From NCBI RefSeq assembly GCF_023898315.1, contig NC_064621.1, forward strand, positions 536,941,383 through 537,005,382: a stretch of DNA of 64,000 nucleotides, given 5' to 3'. Under the pieces are notes generated by a model. The model did not search any database, was not told the DNA's origin, and saw only the letters and a program-made list of their open reading frames with translations. Source of the DNA: Schistocerca nitens (taxonomy: Eukaryota > Arthropoda > Insecta > Orthoptera > Acrididae). The first letter of the stretch is position 1. Every line of letters starts with the position of its first letter. Shown piece by piece: positions 21,577 to 32,585 of the stretch. The position numbers and the translations under genes were made by a program.

Positions 21577-21795
21577 TCAAAAATGGTTCAAATGGCTCTG
21601 AGCACTATGGGACTCAACTGCTGTGGTCATAAGTCCCCTAGAACTTAGAACTACTTAAACCTAACTAACCTAAGGACAGCACACAACACCCAGCCATCAC
21701 GAGGCAGAGAAAATCCCTGACCCCGCCGGGAATCGAACCCGGGAACCCGGGCGTGGGAAGCGAGAACGCTACCGCACGACCACGAGATGCGGGCA
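21577..21795 (-). repeat. SINE, minus strand, exact 13-bp duplication
   Basis: Flanked by an exact 13-bp duplication TAACATAGTTGGT (21564-21576 and 21796-21808). On the minus strand the head reads CCGCATCTCGTGGTCGTGCG through a B box GGTTCGATTCCC; the body shares the GACTTATGACCACAGCAG-type segment and ends CATTTGAACCATTTTTGAAC. The head differs from the 9771/12172 type, so this is a third head type on a common body. Confidence 0.92.
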
Positions 21796-22141
21796 TAACA
21801 TAGTTGGTGGTCACATTAATGTGACTGATCGTGGATTTGTAGTAAGTAAAACAACAACCCTCACTGAAGTTAGCTGCTGGTTGTTGCCACACATTCGCAA
21901 TCATCATGTAAATTGCTCGTTTTCGCTCCCATGTTTACTACGAGAGTCACTCCAAAAGGAATACATACTATTTTTTTTTAATCTATCTTTTATTCTAAAT
22001 GTTTGAAAGTTTTACAGTGTGTAGATCCACCCTTTAGGAACAATATTTTTATTTCTCCGCATGATTTCCATCCCTCTCAACTGCCTTACGTCATCTTGGA
22101 ACCAGCGCCTGTATACCCGCACGGGAAAATTCTGGACCAAC

Positions 22142-23057
22142 CTATTGGAGCCACTGTTTGGCAGCGTGCACAAGGGAGTCATCATCTTCAAACCTTGTTC
22201 CACGAAAAGAGTCTTTCAGTTTCCCAAAGAGATGATAGTCACATGGAGCCAGGTCAGGACTGTAAGGCGAGTGTTTCAGTGTTGTGCATCCGTGTTTTGG
22301 TATCGCTACCATGGTGTTTTGACTGACATGTGGCCGTGCATTGTTGCGCAACAGCAGAACTTCCTGCTTTTACCGGTGTAGTCGAACACGACTCAGTCGA
22401 ACTTGAAGTTTCTTCAGTGTCATCACATATGCATCAGAATTTCTGGTGGTTCCACTAAGCATGATGTCCACAAGCAACACCGTAGCCATAACGTTTCCAG
22501 CAGAAGGTGTGGTTTTGAATTTTTCCTTCCTGGAGCAATTTGCACGATTCCACTCCATTGATTGCCTCTTCGTCTCTGGTGAAAAATGATGGAGCCATGT
22601 TTCATCACCTGTCACAATACTTCCAAGAAACTCATCTCCACCATTATCGTACTGCTCCAAAAGTTCGTTGCATACCGTTTTTCTTGTTTCTTTGTGAGTC
22701 ACTGTCAACTTCCTGGGAACCCACCTGGCACAAACCTTTTTTAACCCCAACTCTTTCAGTATTCTGCAAACACTTCCTTCCCCTATCCCAAAGTAGCGTG
22801 ACAATTCGTTCACTGTTATGCGTCTGTCAGCAGTCACCAATTCGTTAACTCTTTGCACACTGTCTGCAGTGTATGCAGTACGAGGCGTGCCGCTGCGAGG
22901 ACAATCTTCAATAGGCGGTCTAAGGCGCTGCAGTCACGGACTGAGCGGCTGATCCCGGCGGAGGTTTGAGTTCTCCATCGGGCATGGGTGTGTGTGTTTA
23001 GGTTAAGTAGTGTGTAAGCTAAGGGACTGATGACCTTAGCAGTTAAGTCCCATAAGA

Positions 23058-23109
<52 letters not shown>

Positions 23110-23325
23110 TTCAATATTGCCGTGCCCACTTTCATCACGTAACCTGCTTGCCCACCAACTAACTGTACTGCGATCGACAGCAGCATCTCCATACACCTTT
23201 TTCAACCTCTTGTGGATGTTTCCCACTGTCTCGTTTTCACAGCACAGGAATTCTATGACAGCACGTTGCTTCTGACGAACGTCAAGTGTAGCAGCCATCC
23301 TGGAGACATGCTGTGACGGCGCCAC
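22142..23325 (-). pseudogene. Mariner transposase, interrupted by SINE and frameshifts
   Basis: From the minus-strand start at 23298 (MAATLDVRQKQRAV; a Met lies 9 residues further up) the HTH region reads through RSTVSWWASRLRDESGHGNIEDC and then runs into the SINE. It resumes at about 22858 (VQRVNELVTADRRITVNELS) and goes through IVTGDETWLHHF (first Asp) to TLKKLQVRLSRVRLHR before a break near 22370. A further frame, 22351-22142, has RNNARPHVS, where the second catalytic Asp reads Asn, and YSPDLAPCDYHLFGKLKD (third Asp). The ORF with a run of alternating Cys-Val is translation of the SINE's CA tail. Confidence 0.88.
22914..23103 (+). repeat. SINE with (CA)n tail, exact 13-bp duplication
   Basis: Flanked by ACAATCTTCAATA at 22901-22913 and 23104-23116. 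The body ends GTCCCATAAGATTTC and then runs into about 20 CA units (23062-23103), which form the tail of the element. It interrupts the mariner transposase HTH region. Confidence 0.93.
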
Positions 23326-23461
23326 TCACGGGAACAGGTTGAACTAAGTTTGAAAACAAGCGGGAAGGATGTATCTACACACTGAGAAACTTTCGCACAT
23401 GCAGAACGAAAACTATATTTTTACAAAAATAGTGTGCATTCCTTTCCGAGTGACACTCGTA

Positions 23462-24845
23462 GAAAGTTTTTGCTTCAATTCTCGTTTATACTCACCCGTG
23501 TCAGTTTTCATTATTTATGGTCATAATTCCTGTATAGATCTCCGATTATTTCCTTCTTTGTTTATCAAACGTCTCTACCTAATGTCTCCTAGACTGGAAC
23601 TGGGCACTGCTAGGCTGGAATGATCAATGGAACAAGTTATTCTCGAATTACAAACCTTTTATCGGAGCGGCCAATTGCAATTGAAAGATACAGCTTACTT
23701 CAATCATCCACGACACATCCTCGAAGGTCCCTCGCACGCTCCTAAGTGCCGATATTTTGAATTTCAGATGTACCGTGGCCTCTGATGGCGCGTGGACGTG
23801 CATCATGCAAATTTATACACGGGCATACAAACCAGGGCTGTCAGAATTCTGTATGCACAAAGTTGTCCTCAGCGGCGTTACACTGCAGAGGGCGGATAAA
23901 ATAATGGAAGCACTTGTACAGCACGCATATTTCCTTACTAATAAGTCGGGGAGCCTCCCATTTATTACCGACTTCCTGTGCTTGGGCAAAGAGTTATATT
24001 CATAGGTAGGAATGAGTGTGGAATAAGCAATCAGATTCACGGAAAGGACTTTTGTCACAAACATCGTCGACCCAAAAAGTCGTATGTGTATGGTGTGGCG
24101 TGAGATCTACCCAGTTATCGGTCAACAGATTTTCTACTTTATTTCATCACCAGTACAGACAGATCCTGTCCAAAAGTACCACGGGGTTTCTACACGGGTT
24201 TGATAGGCACCTTAACAATTTGCTGTCGATATCTGGAATGAGGTTGGCTTAAAGCTCTTAAGGGATAAGCGCAAAGATATTTCGCTTGTCTCTAAGTGCC
24301 ACATCATTATGTGGCTTTTTCTCTTATACGAAAATAAGGTGTAACCGCTGTTGTTTTGGATGTGTGGGGAGTGGGGGTGTTCAGTACGTCTAATCCTATT
24401 GGTGAGTCTTTTTTTTTTAATATTCTAGCTGATGATAACCCGCTTTGCTGGGGTTTCAGTTTTCTGTCAGTTGTTTTATAAATGTAATAATGGACAAAGC
24501 TAAAGCAGTGAAAGACTTTCTCGTTTATTTTTTTCGGGCAAATAACTTATAAATGAAGTCTTTATACCAGATTAAATCCTTCGTTCTCGGTCATTGTTGT
24601 TGCTCCAACTGATGTCATTTGGAAGCATGCGTTATAGCGTCTTTTTTTTTTTAAAAAAAGTCCTTCGATATCAGTGTTTCGCTTTTCATGTATTCAAAGA
24701 AATCGGGTGGTGGTAATTTTAGTGCTGGAAATGTAATTTTACCGTTTAAGCAACATATACATGTTGTTTCTCCTTTAAACTTTTTCGCCTTACAAAATTT
24801 ACATTGTTTATCCATTCTCCCGATTGCTATACTTGGATGTTCGTT
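23462..24845. other. No gene recognised
   Basis: Short ORFs only; no recognised domain or terminal repeat. Confidence 0.5.
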
Positions 24846-25205
24846 TTATAGTTTGATCGTAGTGAATGCCTCATTTTTAAGACAGTGACGTTCTTGCCTG
24901 CTTGTGAATCCAACATTTGAAGATGTCTTCCATAATTGTCGCGCTACCTGATTTCCTAAGCGAATATTATTTATTATTTCTATATTCTGTTCATCACTTT
25001 TATTGCCATCGGATCTTTTTCTCCGATCTGTCTCCCTAACATAGTCACTTTGCTCTTCCCTTAAATTATTTTTTCTTTGTTGACAATTTTGTCCTAACAC
25101 TGCTGGACGTGCTTCTCTTTCTTGATCGGTTTCTTTGTTCCGCGCCGTCTTTTGAATTTTTGGCACTGTAGGGGGTCGCAAAAAGTTGCTTTTACATTTA
25201 GGCAT
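24846..25205 (-). other. Unidentified 119-residue ORF, charged and basic
   Basis: Begins MPKCKSNFLRPPTVPKIQKT and is rich in Lys, Arg, Glu and Gln (RNKETDQEREARP, RETDRRKRSDGNKSDEQ). The start faintly recalls the N-termini of insect Helitron-type proteins, but there is no helicase or Rep motif here, so I do not assign it. The adjacent Tc1 deletion derivative begins 14 bases beyond the start codon. Confidence 0.3.
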
Positions 25206-25219
25206 TTTGCTCCAATATA

Positions 25220-25767
25220 CACTCCTGGAAATTGAAATAAGAACACCGTGAATTCATTGTGCGGTGCGGTCCCCTACGGCACTGCGTAGGATCCTACGGT
25301 CTTGGCGTGCATCCGTGCGTCGCTGCGGTCCGGTCCCAGGTCGACGGGCACGTGCACCTTCCGCCGACCACTGGCGACAACATCGATGTACTGTGGAGAC
25401 CTCACGCCCCACGTGTTGAGCAATTCGGCGGTACGTCCACCCGGCCTCCCGCATGCCCACTATACGCCCTCGCTCAAAGTCCGTCAACTACACATACGGT
25501 TCACGTCCACGCTGTCGCGGCATGCTACCAGTGTTAAAGACTGCGATGGAGCTCCGTATGCCACGGCAAACTGGCTGACACTGACGGCGGCGGTGCACAA
25601 ATGCTGCGCAGCTAGCGCCATTCGACGGCCAACACCGCGGTTCCTGGTGTGTCCGCTGTGCCGTGCGTGTGATCATTGCTTGTACAGCCCTCTCGCAGTG
25701 TCCGGAGCAAGTATGGTGGGTCTGACACACCGGTGTCAATGTGTTCTTTTTTCCATTTCCAGGAGTG
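25220..25767 (-). mobile_element. 548-bp deletion derivative of the 6931-8350 Tc1 element
   Basis: Both ends match the full element, and both read CACTCCTGG. TA flanks lie at 25218-25219 and 25768-25769. Compared with 6931-8350 it lacks positions 6972-7843 of the full copy, 872 bp covering the catalytic domain. The rest is nearly identical. Only the N-terminal HTH of the transposase remains (25254-25487 plus the start), and it has a stop (TAG for CAG) 12 codons after the Met at 25524. It is non-autonomous. Confidence 0.93.
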
Positions 25768-25769
25768 TA

Positions 25770-26455
25770 TTTTCATGTTCATTATTATTACACATATATA
25801 TTAATTACTCCTCCCTTAAATGTTGAATTGGAAAGGAATCACAGTTTCCTTGAGAAATTTTTCCTTTGTTCCTTTTTTCCTGAGACTATTGACGCGCTAG
25901 GAAGAAATGACACCAGGCAATTTGTGTTGGCAGCGGCGAATCTTAGTTACGTTAGCATTACAATTTTTGTCACTCTCAACCACCCACTATCACCCACCGC
26001 GCCCACAACACCACAGTGCACAATGCGTTACTTAAGGCTACTCCCATGCATAGACGCCTTTGGTTTGCAGTGAATAGTTTTGACTACGAAGTGAAACATG
26101 ACGAATTTGGAACTGTGAAATGCAGAAAATTAATTTAACTCTTAAAATTTTCAGAAGCGAAACACGTTCACTTCTAATTTCTGGTGCAATATTTTTAATT
26201 TTCAATCCCCTTTGGGAAACTAAAGCATTAATCTCACTTAATAATTCTTCGCATCATGAGGAGGAGAGGCCGGGGTATGTCTATGCAGGGCACTTTTCTC
26301 GGCAACAACGCTACCGATAATGGAAGATTAGTACTGCTATCTACTAGGGCTCTCACAATTTTCACGGTACCACAGGAGTGAATGTTTCACCCTTTGTGTA
26401 AGGTGAATAAATGTTGCTACTCAAATATCGAAGTTTCCAGGGACCATACGTTCTA
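25770..26455. other. No gene recognised
   Basis: AT-rich sequence with short ORFs only. Confidence 0.5.
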
Positions 26456-26459
26456 GGAT

Positions 26460-26845
26460 TGAGAAGAGATAAAAACACTCACGTTCAGAAAAAAAAAAAA
26501 CTGAACACCTCGAAGAACTAGAGATAGGACGTTCATATTCACAGGACATTTACATTAGCGTGTTCTGCAGAAATGATTATCATTTCAATAAACTCGGTCA
26601 GTGCGTGTCCTGTTGCCTAGTAGACACAGGATCCGCCACAGGTCCCGATAAAATTTGATGGCAACGACGCATATAACTCGAATGACGTCCAGTGGTATTG
26701 CAATCCATGCTGCATTCACCTGGTCCCAAATTTCATCTCTGATGGTTAGCATTGGGTCACAGCGCTGCACCTGTATGATTTGTGGTTGTACCCAATAGCA
26801 CCCTACACCATAAAACTTTGGGTTGTCTTCTGCGAATGCAGTCAC
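26460..26845 (-). pseudogene. Tc1-like transposase C-terminal fragment
   Basis: The minus strand near 26650-26760 reads IWDQVNAAWIAIPLDVIR, the conserved segment after the catalytic Glu in Tc1-like transposases, followed by a diverged C-terminus. The upstream catalytic domain is absent. Confidence 0.55.
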
Positions 26846-26937
26846 TGTGATTTATAGGTTAAGCTCATTATCTACACATTCAATATTGAAAAAAAACTGT
26901 ATCCGAAAATGTTAAGCACAATACTAGTGAAGACAAA

Positions 26938-27465
26938 AAACTTACAGTAAATTTACTACATCACAATATCAATGGTTTAAAAAACAAAATTAATGTATTT
27001 CAGATCTGTTTAGATGAGCTACAGTCTATAAATCCTGTTGATATTATTTATATTTCTGAAAATCATTTAGGTAGTGAAATTGAAATGCTTTATATGGAAG
27101 GGTATATCTTAGCTTCAAAATATTGTAGAAAAGAGACGGAGAAAGGAGGATTTGCCACTTACATTATAAAGGGTTACAATTATAAAAACATGGACATTCT
27201 TAAATACTGTAGTGATCAGCATTTTGAAGCATGTGCCACACAAGGAGAAACACACAAAAGAAAAATAATTATAGTCACAATATACAGTGCTGCAACTGTT
27301 AATTTCCAGCTATTCACAAGACACCTTGATGCAGTATTAAATTTCTTAACTTCTGAAAATAATGAAGTCATACTAAGTGGAGATTTTAATTTAAATTTTC
27401 TGGGCGATAGTCACTCACGATCCATACTAGAGCCTCTCACCACTTCTTATAATCTCACTCCCTGA
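26938..27465 (+). pseudogene. LINE endonuclease domain fragment
   Basis: Open from about 26938, with no ATG needed at its start. It reads LHHNINGLKNKINVFQICLD (the family's HNIxGL opening), IYISENHLGS (with the catalytic Glu of the ISEN block), and VILSGDFNLNFLGDS (the GDFN catalytic block), ending at a TGA at 27463. In the intact family this nuclease nicks target DNA to prime reverse transcription. The later SDH block ('GLSDHGAQ', near 27576) falls in another frame after the break. Confidence 0.82.
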
Positions 27466-28185
27466 GTACAGTTTCCAACCACGTTTACAGGCACCAGCAA
27501 CACTGCTACTGATAACATTTTCATAGATAGTACCACACTAGCAAATCGCAGTATAAATCCAATATTTAGTGGCCTTTCAGATCATGGTGCACAGTTGCTT
27601 TCATTTAATATAGTGGGGGTCTGATTCAACTAATAACAGGAAGTGGGAAACTATACGAATAATAAATGAAACAGGAAATGAAGGTATAAAAAACTGTTTG
27701 AGGAATACAGACTGGAAAGATGTATACAATTCACCTGGGATAAGTGAAAAATGTAACTGTTTCTCTAATACGGTCACAGGTCACAACGAAAACTGCTGCC
27801 CTAAGAAAGTAATCAAGGCAAAAAGATTAAATGTTTCAAATCCTTGGATTACAAATGGAATAAAAGTATCTTGCAAAACAAAAAGAATACTGTACTTAAT
27901 GTCAAGAGAAAACGATTACTACAGAGCTAAATCACATTACAAATTATATTGTAAAATTCCAAACAAAGTAATCAGAACCTCAAAAAGTATTTATTTTCGA
28001 GAAAAAATAAATGCCTCTAATAACAAGATAAAAACTATATGGAACATAGCAAAAAGTGAAACAGGAAAAACTAATCAGGCAAATGAGGAAATTATGTTAA
28101 ATGTAAATAATGAGTTGATTAGAGATACCTCCAAAATTGCAGACACTTTCAATAACTTTTCCTTTCAGTAGCAGACAACTAAAGT

Positions 28186-29162
28186 ATGCATAGTTCCTCA
28201 GAAAACAGCTTAAAATATTTAAGAAATACATTTTGGCAGAAGTTTGACAAAATTCAACTATATCGTACTTCACCAAAAGTGATTTCTAATACTATTAGCT
28301 CTCTTAGAAACAAATCTTTCAGTGGTTATGATGAAATCAGCACTACAATAATTAAATGTTGCTCCTCAGAACTTTGTGACATGCTGAATTACTTATGTAA
28401 TGAATCCCTCCACATTGGTACTTTTCCAGATAGGCTTAAATATACTGTTGTCAAACCATTACACAAAAATGGAGACAAATCATCACTGGAAAACTTTTGT
28501 CCCATTTCATTATTGGCAATATTTTGAAAAGTGTTTGAAAGGGCTATGTACAATAGACTTTATAAACACTTAGTACAGAAAAATATTCTCATTCACAATC
28601 AGTTTGGATTTCAGAAAGGATTGTCAACTGGTCAAGCTATATTCACTTTTACAGATGATATATTAGAATCAATAAATCAAAATTTATTACCACTTCGAAT
28701 ATTCTGTGATCCACCTAAAGCTTTTGATTGTGTTAAGCATGACATTTATTATGTGATAATGGGACTAGCAGGCTCATGGTTCTCATCCTATCTTTTTAAC
28801 TGAAAACAGTGTTTGTCTGTATGAGGCTTACCACATAACAATAGTCATTCAGAATATGAAACCATCGGACAAGGGATGCCTCAGGGCTCTATTTTAGGTC
28901 ACTTGTTGTTCCTATTATATTAATGATCTTCCATATGCAGTCACAAAATGAAAATTTTGTCTTATTTGCAGATGATACAAGTATTGGTATAAAAAACAGT
29001 ACCTGTGATCTCACTGAGCGATCAGCTAATGAAATATTTGTAGGTATCAATGGGTGGTTCACATCAAATGGATTGTCACTGAATTTGGACAAGACCCAGT
29101 ACATACAGTTTAGTACCTCACAAAGAATACCTGAAATTCAAACAATGGAATTAAATGTGTAG
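28186..29162 (+). pseudogene. LINE reverse transcriptase, broken
   Basis: Pieces in order: SFSGYDEISTTIIK and LKYTVVKPLHKNGDKSS (28186-28527), an in-frame stop, then NQFGFQKGLSTGQA and FCDPPKAFDCVKHD (28531-28803), then GMPQGSILG (about 28873) and LFADDTSIGI (about 28962). The FADD catalytic block is intact, but the frame is interrupted at least three times. FCDPPKAFD replaces the usual FCDLSKAFD. Confidence 0.86.
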
Positions 29163-29799
29163 ACAGTGTCAAATTTTTAGGGCTACAAATTGACCACAAC
29201 CTAAATTGGAGAACTCACACTCTAGACTTAATGAAACGCCTTAGTTCACCTACATTTGCAGTACGCATGATAGCAGAAATAGGTATATAAAAGTGAAGAA
29301 GTTAGCTTATTTGGCCTACTTCCATTCACTAATGAGTTATCGAATCGTCTTTTGGGGAAGCTCCTTTCACAAAGAAAACCATTTTCAAAAGTCAGAAACG
29401 AGTCAGAATTGCATCTGGTGTCAGTCCTAGATCATCATCATGCAGAGACCTCTTTAAGAAACTTAATATTCTAGCTACTACTTTTCAGTACATATACTCA
29501 TTGATGTCCTTTGTCATATCCAAAATGTCTCTTTTTACACAAAATAGTGCAAAACATGATTATAACACCAGAACCAAAAACAATCTGTATAAGGACTATA
29601 AAAGCTTAACATTAGTACAAAAAGGAGTCAAATACGTGGCTACTCATATATTCAATAACTTACCAGAGCATATAAAAGGTCTTTCAGAGTGAACTAAAGA
29701 ACTTCCTGTTGGCCAACTCCTCCTACTCCATCGATGAATATCTTCACAAGGATTATAGCTCATAACTCTAACTCACTCTGCTATTGAATTGTACAATAT

Positions 29800-30490
29800 C
29801 CATGTATCTGAGTAAAAAAGAAAAACTTTAACTCTTTCCACATCCCAGAGATTCCTCTCCAAGGGATGCATGGAAAACGATAAATACAATGTAATGTAAA
29901 AAATCCGCTCTCCCTGTCTGTGATGAACAAAAATGAGGCCATCGTTTTGAAACAAACGAAACCTGGATTCGTCCGAAAACACCATCTAATGCCATTCCTG
30001 TCCCCGGTGACGACGTTCCTTATACCATTGCCGTCTAGTATGTTTCTGCAGATCCGTAGGGGGTAAGCGGAGAAGTGGACGCCGCGCACGAAAACCATGT
30101 CAGAATTAACGGGGACGGACCGTCACACCTCATAGTGTACGATGTGTTCCACTGTTTCACTGTTCCACTGCTGCGTCAGATCCGAGGAGCACGCAGATCT
30201 GTCCTGTAATTCCATTCGGATGAAGTGTCGATCTTCACGTTGGAGGGAGGGGGGGGGGGGGAGATGAGGTCTGATTTGTGCGACCTAACCCAGTTCGTCC
30301 TGTTTAACGGCCTTCCGTGAACCATTCTGCACACGCCAGTTGCATTGCCGAAACACTTCGTCCCACACGAGCTGCAGTTTCCCGGGTGGATGCATCACAT
30401 TCTCTCATGCCAATAATGCGCCTTCTTTCGGCATTAGTAATCTGACGGTACGGTTCACGGATACGTCTGCCAGGCGTCCTGCACATGTGC
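29800..30490 (-). pseudogene. Tc1-like transposase remnant
   Basis: The N-terminal HTH starts at 30486 (MCRTPGRRIREPYRQITNAE, then RRRIIGMREC, RVGRSVSAMQ). After a gap, the first catalytic block MVFSDESRFRLFQNDG appears (29985 backwards). The remainder of the catalytic domain is missing. A G-run near 30249-30260 interrupts the spacer. Confidence 0.72.
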
Positions 30491-30599
30491 TCAAGTCACA
30501 TTACGTTCGATTTATAGCGACAACGGGAGCCACCGTCACATTTCACCGGTAGGTGGTATTGCGCCGCCATATCTGTATTGACCTTGAACCCGCGGGCCA

Positions 30600-31480
30600 A
30601 CATGGTTCAAATGCTAATCGTTTCTGCAGAACTTACGAGGTTACTTAAAAAGGCTACTTGAACTTAATGAATCTCTAGCAGAAATTAATAATTCTGTGTA
30701 ATTAATGACTGATAAGGGCAAGAAATTGATAAATGCAGGAACAAGGAGGAGTGAGGGCAGACCACTTCTGAACTCATCATTAGTGTTATGCTCAAAGGCA
30801 GGTTTTTGCATGGCAACTCTCCATGCTTTCCTGTCTTCTGCCATCCTCTTCAGATCCCCGTGATTTCTGCTTCCCTTTACTGCGTTTATTATCTTTTATC
30901 TCCTCCTTCCTGCACTCCAGTCTTAATGAATGTCCCATCTAGTTCTCCTTCCTTCCTCTTATAACCTGCAGCAGTCGGAAGAAGAGGCTGAAAATTACCT
31001 CAGTGTTTACTGCTTATAACGTTACTACCTGACCTTACGACTTATCTTAGAAGAAAGATCATTTGTCCCCTAGCGATCCCTGCTTAGCCATTTTACACTT
31101 CCTTCTCTTCCGCTTACCTGTATGTAAAATAAGCGGAAACGGCGCCTGCAGTTTTCTACATTCTCAGAGAGACGTATCTGAAGGTAGTGATTTTCCGCGT
31201 ATTTTTTTAAAGTTAGATTTGTGGCACAAAGATTACAAATAATCGTAAACATATTGCAACGTAAATACAAAAGAAAACAAATTAAAAAGACGCCAAATCG
31301 TAGTGAACGAAATACATCGTAGCCAAATGACTCAACAAGTTCTTTGGCTGATGAACAACTGTTTGCACTCAGAGTTTCGGCAAAGTGGGATGTGTTAACG
31401 GGAGTGGGGTTGGAGCTGCTGGCAGGTAAACAATGCATGAAATTTGCATCTGCACTCAATATTGATTTCCTTATTTCAGT
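30600..31480. other. No gene recognised
   Basis: No supported coding domain. The minus-strand ORF at 31070-31459 may overlap the 5' part of the adjacent Harbinger block, but I see no motif in it. Confidence 0.45.
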
Positions 31481-31484
31481 CTCC

Positions 31485-31700
31485 TTCTAACATATTCCAA
31501 TCTGAGAGGCGGAGTTCACAAGCAACGTACTCTCTAAATTCGTCGTGTTCTTCAGTGGTTTTAGCGGTTTTTTCTAGTGCTGCTTTTATAGCGCTGCCAT
31601 TGTCTTCCATTTGTAGTTTTTTGTTTTGTTTGAGAGTGACTTTCGGTTTATTTCGTCAGTCTCAGTTGCATCATGGCCTTCTCCATTATCGTTTGGCAAT
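31485..31700 (-). pseudogene. Possible Harbinger accessory (SANT/MADF-like) protein fragment
   Basis: On the minus strand a short reading TTEEHDEFREYVACELR (near 31520-31580) resembles the C-terminal segment of MADF/Myb-like second proteins of PIF/Harbinger elements, which help the transposase bind DNA. It lies just left of a forward-strand Harbinger transposase, giving a divergent arrangement. The similarity is short and judged by eye. Confidence 0.35.
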
Positions 31701-32585
31701 CCGTTCGCCTCATCAACGCAATGGGAAGATGCCGGCGTCTGAGAATTTGATATAGTACATTTTAAATAACAGTAATGTTTATTATTATGCTGAAAATATA
31801 ATTTATTTACTTATTTATATTCGTTATTCATTATGTATTTATTTGTTTCATTTTTTTCAATCTCTTCAAACCAGAGATGAGTGGCTTTACACAGGAGTAT
31901 GTTTTGAGAAAAGATGGAAATTCCCTCATTGCATCGGCGCCATTGATGGACATTATGTTGTTATTCAAGCCTCTCATAACAGCGGGAGTACATTTTGTGG
32001 CTATAAGAGGACACACAGTTTCGTCTTATTAGGAGTCGTAGATGCAAACTATAGTTTTACCTGCGCAGACATTCGTTGTAATAGGTGTATCTCAGATGGA
32101 GGCGTATTTTTCAACTGCAGTTTGTACAACCAGGTGTAACAAAAAGAACTACCTCTGTCATTACCGCAGCCTCTACCAGGGAGAGAAATGCCAGTTCCTT
32201 ACTGATGACGCATTTCCTATGAAATCATGTATTTTCGTGACCAATCAGCGCCCAATAAAATATTTTAATTTCTTCTATCAAGCGCACATCGATCTGTTGA
32301 AAACGCTTTTGGGATCTTAGCAAACAAGTTATGAGTCCTTAGAACAGCCATGCTTTCAAAAACGGGAGCCGCAATTGACGTACTGGCGTTATGTGCGCTT
32401 CAAATTTTTTAGTGGACCAAAACGAGCAAGGCTACATAGGCAGTGGAATGATAGATGCAGAAGATTTATGTACACACACTGTAATACCTTGGCAGTGGCG
32501 TAATGAAGAAGTAAACAACACTTTATTTTCTATAGCAGGTGGCCGGAGAGAGAACGTTTTTGCCTCCCAAAAGGAAATGAGGAAT

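Larger units (their letters stand above)
20262..21833 (-). mobile_element. Decayed Tc1-like element carrying two SINEs
   Basis: The left end (CACTGTCCAGTCACGTTAAC, after TA) and the right end near 21833 (GGTCACATTAATGTGACTGA) are imperfect inverted repeats. A minus-strand transposase relic fills 20370-21250. Two SINEs from different subfamilies interrupt the 5' part of the element at 21271-21477 (+) and 21577-21795 (-). Without them the element is about 1.15 kb, so it has lost sequence. Confidence 0.72.
21941..23459 (-). mobile_element. Mariner element split by a SINE
   Basis: Flanked by TA at 21939-21940 and 23460-23461. Inverted ends of about 28 bp: CGAGAGTCACTCCAAAAGGA on the left, and from the right CGAGTGTCACTCGGAAAGGA. 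It encodes a broken DD34D-type mariner transposase on the minus strand. The SINE insertion adds about 200 bp. Confidence 0.88.
26890..29745 (+). mobile_element. Decayed non-LTR retrotransposon (jockey/CR1-like LINE)
   Basis: Forward-strand order: apurinic-type endonuclease (26938-27465), linker (27698-28171), reverse transcriptase (28186-29162) and a C-terminal segment (29501-29692, HDYNTRTKNNLYKDYK and FNNLPEHIKGL). Stops and frameshifts separate the pieces. A related, more broken copy lies at 41340-44862. I assign the superfamily by RT and endonuclease motifs; the clade is uncertain. Confidence 0.85.

Noticed and set aside
22834-23325. 163-residue ORF with a Cys-Val repeat
   Set aside because: The repeat is translation of the SINE's CA tail; only the first part is mariner HTH sequence.
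24846-25205. Helitron protein
   Set aside because: Only a vague N-terminal resemblance; no Rep or helicase motifs and no Helitron ends (5'-TC, 3' hairpin-CTRR) were identified.
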